A stretch of DNA of 21,203 bases from a virus, in the IMG/VR virus record IMGVR_UViG_3300024255_000194, positions 1 through 21,203 of that record. The stretch is one strand, 5' to 3'. Of this stretch, positions 1-6,000 are shown piece by piece. The notes below the pieces were generated by a model. That model was given only the letters and a program-made list of their open reading frames with translations, searched no databases and had not been told where the DNA came from. Numbering within the stretch: position 1 is the stretch's first letter; every line of letters starts with the position of its first letter. Made by a program: the position numbers and the translations under genes.

Positions 1-204
1 GATGCCGTCACCGGTAACACCGGAACCGAAGGTTTGTATGAAGAAGTCGAGCTAGGCGAACTAAAGGTGAAGTACAACACAGATAGCCAGGCAACTGGAT
101 CCGTGAACAACATTTTTGATGTCTACCCGTGGTTACAGTCTTACCTTGGAGCCTTCACCTTGGGCGGTTCTGGGGGTTATCAAGTGCGCGTTGTTAGAGG
201 ATGA
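1..204 (+). CDS. Head-tail connector (DnaT-like family), C-terminal part
   Basis: The gene is open from the first base in frame 1 and ends at TGA 202-204, so only its last 67 codons are present. Seen: an acidic stretch, then 'LGELKVKYN', a short linker, 'VYPWLQSYLG' and a basic end 'YQVRVVRG'. This pattern (strand, then hydrophobic helix with Y-L, then a V-R-x-V-R-G end) is what I recall from phage proteins annotated as DnaT-like single-strand-binding proteins, which sit at the head-tail connector position in many siphophages. Its place just before the head closure gene supports an adaptor role on the portal ring. The DnaT label probably does not describe its function. An alternative is another gp6-like adaptor family. 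Confidence 0.5.
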   Translation, partial: DAVTGNTGTEGLYEEVELGELKVKYNTDSQATGSVNNIFDVYPWLQSYLGAFTLGGSGGYQVRVVRG

Positions 205-205
205 A

Positions 206-583
206 ATGTCAAAAATAGACGACACCTTTTCACCAATTCCAGCCCAGATCTTCAACGACTGGGGCCAGGACATCACGTACATCAAGACCACTACACCCCG
301 CGCCTACGACCCAACCACAGGGGCTGTGACTGGAGCGGATACCAATGTCACGGTAAAGGGCATCATCAGCCGCCTTACCCCACGCGAATCCGAGGGCTTG
401 TACCAAAGCACGGACGTAAAGATCTTGATTGGTACGGCAGAACTTGGCGATTACTACCCAACAGAAGCCGACCGTGTGCAGTATCCGCAGGCAGGCGAAA
501 CCCGCGAAGCCAAGATCATCGACATTTTGACCTATCGTGGTGACAATCCCATATACCACACCCTGATCGTGAGGCCACAGTAA
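206..583 (+). CDS. Head closure / head-tail joining protein
   Basis: 125 residues from ATG 206, one base after the upstream stop, with a purine-rich 'agagga' just before it. An in-frame ATG at 116 exists but lies inside the upstream gene, so 206 is preferred. The N-terminus holds 'FNDWGQDITYIKTT', followed by strands such as 'VKGIISRLTP' and 'DVKILIGTAELG', then 'YPTEADRVQY'. The C-terminus ends in 'IYHTLIVRPQ'. Small all-beta proteins with this layout, an internal D-x-V near the middle and a terminal L-x-V-R, are typical of the head closure (Hc1, stopper) family that seals the portal after DNA packaging. Position between connector and neck genes fits. The stop overlaps the next ATG by one base (TAATG), implying translational coupling. 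Confidence 0.55.
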   Translation: MSKIDDTFSPIPAQIFNDWGQDITYIKTTTPRAYDPTTGAVTGADTNVTVKGIISRLTPRESEGLYQSTDVKILIGTAELGDYYPTEADRVQYPQAGETREAKIIDILTYRGDNPIYHTLIVRPQ

Positions 584-1122
584 TGGCAAAAAGAGACCTT
601 AAATTTTTTGTTAAAGACCTAGAAAAGGCCACAGTAGAGGGTGTTAGAACTGCCTGTGTCGAAATACTGAATGACCTCGTTGCTGCAGGACCAGCCTATT
701 CAGGGGAGTTTTCTTCCTCTTGGTATGTAGTAACTCCTGGCAGCGGTCCAGGCAAAGCACGTAGCTCTACAGGTCTCTACAGATATGATTTAAGGAATGT
801 ACCAAAAGCTAAATTCAATAAAACAGGTCAATACACGATACTAAACACAGCCCCACATGCAGCCGTGGCTATGGACCTTGTTCCCTACGGGAGAGCAACA
901 GAAGATTTTGGAGAGCGTGTAGTAACCACTAAAAGTTTAGAGTTTGGTAAAAGAAATGAAGGCGACACTCGTGGACAGGTAAGTGGTGACGGGCCTAATT
1001 CAAGCTCTGCACCACCTGATTGGTGGCCAACATTTGGTACGGGCGGAGCTTTAAGTTCAGCTGTGTCAAAAGGTTTTTCTAAAGGCTTTGTTAGGTTCGG
1101 TAAAGCAAGAGGATTCGGTTAA
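583..1122 (+). CDS. Neck / tail completion protein (HK97 gp10-like)
   Basis: 179 residues. The N-terminal helix ('FFVKDLEKATVEGVRTACVE') and the following 'GPAYSGEFSSSWYV' motif are typical of the HK97 gp10-like neck or minor capsid family, which links the head closure ring to the tail terminator. The family usually has a helix followed by a P-x-x-[TS]-G-x-[FL]-x-x-[SG]-W segment, seen here around residues 37-48. The middle and C-terminal parts are Gly/Ser-rich, with a 'PPDWWPTFGTGGALSSA' stretch that I do not recognise. Base composition is visibly AT-richer than the flanking genes, with many AGA, TTA and AAA codons, which suggests a separate origin. It overlaps both neighbours by one base. 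Confidence 0.6.
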   Translation: MAKRDLKFFVKDLEKATVEGVRTACVEILNDLVAAGPAYSGEFSSSWYVVTPGSGPGKARSSTGLYRYDLRNVPKAKFNKTGQYTILNTAPHAAVAMDLVPYGRATEDFGERVVTTKSLEFGKRNEGDTRGQVSGDGPNSSSAPPDWWPTFGTGGALSSAVSKGFSKGFVRFGKARGFG

Positions 1123-1553
1123 TGAACTACCAAGCGATCCGGGCATCAATGGAGAACCCGTTACTGACGGCGTTTAACAACCTTGTGCCAGCAGTACCTG
1201 TTTATTTCGACAATATCACTGCCGTACCACCAAACACCACTACCGAGTACGTCCGCATCAACATTACGTTCGGTATAACCAACGAACCAACGCTGACCTC
1301 AAGCGTGGACAATGCGCGTGGTGCGTTAGTAATCCGTTTGTTTACAGAGAAAGGGCGTGGTCCGGCCCGCAATCAAGAACTGGTAACGACTGCTGTAAAC
1401 GTGTTAGAGACAATTAATGACACATCCAAAACTACTACAGGTGTATTTGTAAAAGTGGGTGAAATAAACGGCCCAAGTTTTTCAGCGACTGATGAATCCC
1501 CGCACTTTGTAGGTCGTATTGATACAGGCTATGTAGCAACTGTCCTGTCGTAA
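1122..1553 (+). CDS. Tail terminator protein
   Basis: 143 residues. The N-terminus 'MNYQAIRASMENPLLTAFN' is a helix preceding 'VPVYFDNI' and 'TTTEYVRINITFG', followed by 'NARGALVIRLFTEKGRG' and a helix 'NQELVTTAVNVLETIN'. This alpha/beta layout, with a G-x-x-x-I-x-x-F/Y strand then 'G-x-G' before the last long helix, is typical of phage tail terminator proteins (lambda gpU-like, DUF4128-type). These form a hexameric ring that stops tube growth and contacts the neck. It begins inside the stop of the neck gene (TAATG) and is the last gene before the tail tube gene, the expected place. The N- and C-terminal sequence GC content differs from the preceding gene. Confidence 0.65.
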   Translation: MNYQAIRASMENPLLTAFNNLVPAVPVYFDNITAVPPNTTTEYVRINITFGITNEPTLTSSVDNARGALVIRLFTEKGRGPARNQELVTTAVNVLETINDTSKTTTGVFVKVGEINGPSFSATDESPHFVGRIDTGYVATVLS

Positions 1554-1576
1554 ATAGTCGCTAACCTGTAGGTAGC

Positions 1577-1589
1577 CGGGCAGTGCCCG
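1577..1589 (+). promoter_or_regulatory. Stem-loop in the leader of the tail tube gene
   Basis: A 5-bp perfect stem CGGGC/GCCCG with an AGT loop lies in the 63-base gap between the tail terminator and tail tube genes. A T5 run follows only at about 1602, so it is not a canonical terminator. It could protect or shape the 5' end of the highly expressed tube mRNA. No clear ribosome binding site stands before ATG 1617. Confidence 0.3.
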
Positions 1590-1616
1590 CAGAGACCCTT
1601 AATTTTTGGCGTAACA

Positions 1617-2387
1617 ATGGCCACCACCGTTCTGTCCGGCACTTCAGGTGCCCTCTACTACAAGCCTGCTGGCACAACCAGCAGTTTTGCCGAGTCTAAC
1701 GTCGATACTGGCGCAGACACCATTACTGTTGGAACCTACTTGAACTTGAAAGTAGGTGATCCTGTGCAGTTTAGTGTGATCAACACTCAAACTAACGGCG
1801 CAGGCACAGGCACACTTCCCGCAGGCATTGCCCTGTCCACCACCTACTACGTTATCGCCTACACCGCTAGCACCGGAGTGCTGCAGGTGTCTGCAACCCT
1901 GGGTGGCGCGACAATCACCATTACCGATGACGGTACAGCTGTTAGCCCCAACGCCTTCCAAGTCGCCTACGCCGCCTTTGCAGTAGTGGGACAAGTTCGT
2001 GACTGGAGCTTTGAGATCAACCGCGCCGAAATCGATGTAACCACCATCGGCCAAACCCCTGGTCAGTACGTTCCATTCCGCAGCTACATCTCCGGCTTCG
2101 GCGATGGTACGGGCAGCGCAACGGTCTACATGACCGACGAAGACGCTTCCCTCAGCAACCGCATGATCGAGGACGTGCTTCAGCGCAACCAAACGGGTGC
2201 TGCATTCAAGCTTTACACCGACCAAGTGTTCAGCAGCGGTTCAGTGAACGAGGCCGAAAGCCGTTCCATCGAGTTTGAAGCAGTGCTGACTTCTGCCAGC
2301 ATGAACGTCACCCCTGACGACGCACAATCCGTAAGCGTAAGCTTCCGTCCATCCGGCACCCCAAGCTTCGACTTCAGCCAGACCTGA
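1617..2387 (+). CDS. Major tail tube protein with an inserted beta domain
   Basis: 256 residues. The tube core is split. Residues 1-28 hold the first strand ('SGTSGALYYKPAGTT'). Residues about 115-256 carry the rest: 'VGQVRDWSFEIN', 'IDVTTIG', a 'YISGFGDGTGSATVYM' strand pair, a long helix 'ASLSNRMIEDVLQR' and the C-terminal strand 'DDAQSVSVSFRPSGTP'. G-x-W-x-[FL]-[ED]-[IV] followed by D-x-T-[ST]-[IV]-G is a hallmark of siphophage tail tube proteins. Residues about 29-110 are an inserted beta domain also found in the fibre gene at 18383-18619. The gene has no overlap with neighbours and is bounded by a hairpin upstream and a terminator downstream, consistent with separate high-level expression. 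The protein polymerises as stacked rings to form the tail tube. Confidence 0.85.
   Translation: MATTVLSGTSGALYYKPAGTTSSFAESNVDTGADTITVGTYLNLKVGDPVQFSVINTQTNGAGTGTLPAGIALSTTYYVIAYTASTGVLQVSATLGGATITITDDGTAVSPNAFQVAYAAFAVVGQVRDWSFEINRAEIDVTTIGQTPGQYVPFRSYISGFGDGTGSATVYMTDEDASLSNRMIEDVLQRNQTGAAFKLYTDQVFSSGSVNEAESRSIEFEAVLTSASMNVTPDDAQSVSVSFRPSGTPSFDFSQT
1701..1946 (+). other. Inserted beta domain in the tail tube protein
   Basis: Residues about 29-110 of the tube protein interrupt the tube fold. Key positions: D-T-I-T-V at the start, 'GDPVQFS', 'TLPAGIALSTTYYVI' and 'VLQVSATLGGATITI'. The same order (D-T-F-T, N-D-Q-V-T-F-S, G-T-L-P-T-G-V, T-T-Y-Y-V-I-A, F-K-V-S-A-T-x-G-G) is found in the large fibre protein. 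It is probably surface-exposed on the tube, in the manner of decorating domains on other tubes. Confidence 0.65.
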
Positions 2388-2414
2388 TAAAGTGCTACTT
2401 AAGTAAACACATAG

Positions 2415-2437
2415 CCCCGGTATTACCGGGGTTTTTT
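2415..2437 (+). terminator. Rho-independent terminator after the tail tube gene
   Basis: A 6-bp GC-rich stem CCCCGG (2415-2420) and CCGGGG (2426-2431) with loop TATTA is followed directly by six T residues (2432-2437). This is a canonical intrinsic terminator, 28 bases after the tube stop codon. It probably lowers read-through into the chaperone and tape measure genes, which are needed in far fewer copies. Confidence 0.85.
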
Positions 2438-2449
2438 ACTGCGCTACGC

Positions 2450-2469
2450 TATAGTCAATTTATAGTCAA
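2450..2469 (+). promoter_or_regulatory. Direct repeat TATAGTCAA, possible promoter or operator
   Basis: The 9-mer TATAGTCAA occurs at 2450-2458 and 2461-2469, spaced 11 bases apart, between the terminator and the chaperone start at 2479. TATAGT resembles a bacterial -10 element, so a weak promoter restarting transcription is possible. No convincing -35 is visible, and the second copy is very close to the start codon. Function is a guess. Confidence 0.3.
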
Positions 2470-2478
2470 GTACAAATC

Positions 2479-2826
2479 ATGCCCGCTGGATCTACTCGCG
2501 CCATTGATCGGCTGCGTAAAGCAGCAAATCTCCAGCCAAGCAAGCGCAAAGTTGAGCTGTCTGACGGCACCACATTCGAGATGTGGATCAGCCCGCTAAC
2601 CATGGCTGAACGTGAACGCGCCCAGAAGCAAGCCAAGTCTGACGACGCTGGAGCGTTTGCACTACAGCTGCTGATTGGCAAAGCACAAGACGAAAATGGC
2701 GCCAAGCTTTTCTCTGCCGGTGAAATCGATATTTTAAAAAACGAAGTCAAGGACAGCGATCTGCAATCTTTGATGCTGGCCATTCTTACTGACGAAGACG
2801 AAGAGCCGATGGACCCAAAATCCTAG
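2479..2826 (+). CDS. Tail assembly chaperone, short form (gpG-like)
   Basis: 115 residues ending at TAG 2824-2826. After a basic start come 'KVELSDGTTFEMWISPLTMA', a helix rich in E, R and K, and 'DLQSLMLAIL' before an acidic end 'TDEDEEPMDP'. This layout (beta N-terminus with D-G-x-x-[FV]-x-[IVL]-x-x-[LM]-T, then helices) is typical of phage tail assembly chaperones. Place before the tape measure gene is diagnostic. The protein coats the tape measure and recruits tube subunits, and is absent from the mature virion. A minority of ribosomes shift frame near the end to make the long form. There is no Shine-Dalgarno motif before ATG 2479. Confidence 0.8.
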   Translation: MPAGSTRAIDRLRKAANLQPSKRKVELSDGTTFEMWISPLTMAERERAQKQAKSDDAGAFALQLLIGKAQDENGAKLFSAGEIDILKNEVKDSDLQSLMLAILTDEDEEPMDPKS

Positions 2827-3011
2827 TTGCGGAACTTCGCAAAGACAACTGGCTCATGCTGCAATTTGGCGTCGCCAAGGAGCTTGGCATGAGCTTGACC
2901 GAAGTCCGTACCACGATGACTCCCGAAGAACTACTGGGCTGGAGCGCCTACTTCCAGATCCTTAACGAGGACCAGGAAAAACAAATGGAAAAAGCCCGCA
3001 GACGGCGTTAG
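2479..3011 (+). CDS. Tail assembly chaperone, frameshifted long form (gpGT-like)
   Basis: A -1 shift at CCCAAAA (2814-2820) skips the TAG at 2824 and continues in the other frame to TAG 3009-3011. The fusion is 177 residues: 114 codons of the short form plus 63 new ones. The extension has no start of its own at the junction and reads 'ILVAELRKDNWLMLQFGVAK', then 'LGMSLTEVRTTMTPEELLGW', then 'FQILNEDQEKQMEKARRRR'. Helical segments with a W and a 'M-T-P-E-E-L-x-x-W' motif match what I know of gpT-type extensions, which bind the tube subunits. The uninterrupted extension right after the slippery site and before the tape measure is strong evidence that the shift is real. Confidence 0.88.
2814..2820 (+). 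promoter_or_regulatory. -1 frameshift slippery heptamer CCCAAAA
   Basis: In the zero frame it reads C CCA AAA, the canonical X XXY YYZ form. After slipping back one base the tRNAs re-pair with CCC and AAA, and the next codon is ATC at 2820. The zero-frame stop TAG lies two codons on, as in other G/GT chaperone genes. Confidence 0.85.
2827..2842 (+). promoter_or_regulatory. Frameshift-stimulating hairpin
   Basis: TTGCGG (2827-2832) pairs with TCGCAA (2837-2842), five Watson-Crick pairs plus a closing G-T, around a 4-base loop AACT. It begins 6 bases after the slippery site, the distance usual for stimulatory structures. The short stem suggests modest stimulation; a pseudoknot with downstream sequence was not resolved. 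Confidence 0.55.
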
Positions 3012-3038
3012 ACTGGAAAAACAGTAGGGCAACGGTCA

Positions 3039-6000
3039 ATGTTTGATTATGATGCCAATATAAGAGTAAATATAAATGACACCGCAGCTTTAGCGGCGCT
3101 TAAAAAATTAGAAGATAGAATAGCACAGCTATCTGATCCTAGAACAGCAGCATCTTTAAAAAATTTAGTAAACACTCAAAGAGCTAGTCAAGAGTTTAGT
3201 GCTTTAAAACAAGAAAGAGCAGAAGACTTAGCGTATAGAAAAAGAAAAACTCGCCAAATAGCAGACGAGTTACGTCTAAGCAATGCTTTAGAGCTGCAAG
3301 AAGCACGCCGCATAAAGCTGCAACGTGCTGGTGCTCTAGACGTACCAAGCCGAAAAAAAGCAATTGCAAAGCTAGACAAAGTAGCTGTTGCTAACCCAAA
3401 AAATGCTGAAATACAAGAACGTGTAGCTACTGGCCTTGCCCGGATTCTTACAACACAAAACGAAATAAACCGAGCAACCAATAAAAATATCGGGCAAAAG
3501 CAGCGTATTGCTGACTACAACAAGCAGATAGATAGGTTACGTGAACTAGGTGCTACTGAAGGGCAGCTAAGGAAAATACAGAAAAGAAAGTACGAATTTG
3601 TAGACGCTGCTGAAAGACGCCAGACCTCTCTTTCTGACCGGCGTGAGCTACAACTAAAACGCGAAATAAAACTACTTGGCGATGCACAGAAAGCAGCTAG
3701 AGATGCAGCCACAGCAGTAACACGCCCTGGAACGTTAAGCGGAGGAGCCAGTTCTGCCTTAAGCAGCGGTCCAGCTCGTACCGCACTCGGCACACCAGCT
3801 GCAAACAAAGCTAGGTTTGATTTTTACGAAAAGAACTATAAAACCGCTTTAGCAGAAGTATTTAAGACAGAACAAGCTTACGAAAAGCAATTACAGTCAA
3901 ACATTTTAAACAACATAAAAGCAGAAGAAGCAGCAGAACTAGCTTCTATAAACAGAGTAGCCGACGCTGAAAGAGCACAAAACAAACGCCTTAACGACGA
4001 AGTAAAACAAAACGACAGGTTACAAAGAGCTAAAGAAGCAGGTATAGCAGCAAGTGCAAAAGCAGGTGGGCCGTCTTCCGCAATAGGTTCCGGCCCAGCT
4101 AGATCCATACTAGGTTCTCCTAAATCAGATCAAGCTAGGTTTAAATTTTACCAAAAAGCATATGATAAAGCTTTAGCAGAAGTAGCTAAAACAGAACAAG
4201 CTTACGAAAAACAACTACAAACAAACAAGTTAAACAATATAAAAGCAGAAGAAGCAGCAGAACTAGCTTCTATAAACAGGGTAGCTGCTGCTGAAAAAGC
4301 ACAAAACAAACGTATTAACGACGAAGTAAGGCAAAGCGACAGGTTACAAAGAGCTAAAGAAGCAGGTATAGCAGCGAGTGCAAAAGCAGGCGGACCTTCT
4401 TCCCCGATAGGTGGAAACAAAGCAACTATTGGTTCACCCGCTTATACCAAAAACCTACAAAGCGCAGGATTAGCTTTACGGCAACTGGCAAAAGGTTTTG
4501 ACAGTACTATAAGAAAAGCAGACAAAGTTAGTGGTAGCAAGGGTGCCACTGGTCCGTTAGCACTGCCCGATTCCAAGACGCTAAAAGCAGCGACTAGGGG
4601 TATCCAAAGGATTGAAACTTCTGCAGACAAAACACAAAATTTTGCTCAACGCAGAGCACAAGCACTCCAGCGATCAGAAGAACGCTCCAAGAGCATCCTC
4701 GAAGCCAATAAAGCATCCGTAAAAGCAGGAAAAGCAAATGCAGCAGAGGCAGCAAAGACAGCCAAGAGTGCTAAGAGAACCGAACTATCTACCAGAAACA
4801 CAACTAAAAACGTCAAAGCAGGAACCAAAGCAACTAAAGCAGCACGCAAAGGCCAGGGTCTATTGGGTTTCGGTCAAACAGCAACTAACCTTTCCGCAGG
4901 TGCAGGCTTCCCGCTGTTGTTTGGTGGCGGTCCCGGCTCCGTACTTGGCGGCTTAGGTGGCGCACTGCTCGGCGGATTCGGCGGCTCAATCATCGGTGGA
5001 GCGCTCGGCCAGCAGCTCGACGCACTAGGCGCAGCAGCAATAAGTACAGCTAAAGCATTTGAAAAACTAGGAGCAACAGCAAGCGATCTAATCCCGTCAC
5101 TGGGACGTGGTCGCGGTGATGGTTTTGGCGGCCAATCTGAATTTCTAATTAATCAAGGCCGTTCATCTCAAGTAGCAAACATCTTACGAGATCGTTTTTC
5201 AGAAGTTTATGGAGATCAAGCACTAAGAGATTTTGAAAAACTAGCACAGGTAAACAAAGAATTTGAAGAAACTTGGCAGGAAATTGGGGTAGAACTTCAG
5301 CTATTGATGGCCGGTCCTTTAGGCGAATTCCTCAAAGCCTTAAAAGGAATATCAAACGGACTCAGAGGTCGAGAAAATGAAGGCGTAGAGGATCGCCAAG
5401 CGCTAAGCCAGAGATTCACAGAACTGAAGTCAAAAGCAAACGCAATAACCTCAGCAGGCGGACAATTAAGCCTCAGTGAAAAAAATCAACTAGAAAAAGC
5501 TCGACTAGCTTTTGCTAATGCAAGCCCCGACAATCAAACACCAGTAGGCGTACAAGACGACCTAAAAACAGCAGCACAGAAAAAGCAAATCGATCTACTA
5601 AAACAAGAGACAGACATCCAAGCCGCTATAAATACAGACAAGCTCGCCGCAGTAACTCAAGCTTTAACAGCACGCCGAGACGACCTAGCAATACTAAATT
5701 CCGCTGCAGGGATCACTAAGGCTGTAGCAGACCTGGAGCGTACAAGGGCACAACTAGCAGCCGAAAGAGCAAAGTCAAATAAGGACAGTTTGACCATACT
5801 AAAACTAGAAAAAACAGAAGCAGAACAAGCCGCAGCCCTAGAAAGACAGCAAATAGCTCAAGCCAATGCAAGAGCACTAGCCGAGCGCCGGATCCTACAA
5901 GAACGCCGCGCACTATCCATACAAGAATTCCAGCTAACGCAGCAAATCTCAAACGAAAAATCAAAATTTAATGCTTTATCAGGTACAGAACTAAAACAAT

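Noticed and set aside
116-205. Longer N-terminus of the head closure gene starting at ATG 116
   Set aside because: It would overlap the coding end of the connector gene by about 30 codons. ATG 206 follows the upstream stop directly, has a purine-rich site, and starts the conserved-looking part.
230-589. Minus-strand open frame opposite the head closure gene
   Set aside because: It lies fully opposite a real gene on a window with strict + strand organisation and has no recognisable product.
1577-1606. Intrinsic terminator before the tail tube gene
   Set aside because: The T-rich run starts about 12 bases after the stem, too far for a canonical terminator.
1644-2225. 193-codon open frame on the minus strand opposite the tail tube gene
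   Set aside because: It is antisense to a clear tube gene, Cys-rich and low in sense, with no start signal. It is a shadow frame caused by codon bias.
3741-4388. Regular repeat considered as a CRISPR or satellite array
   Set aside because: Two in-frame 324-bp coding units inside an open gene, without spacers. It is a protein domain duplication.
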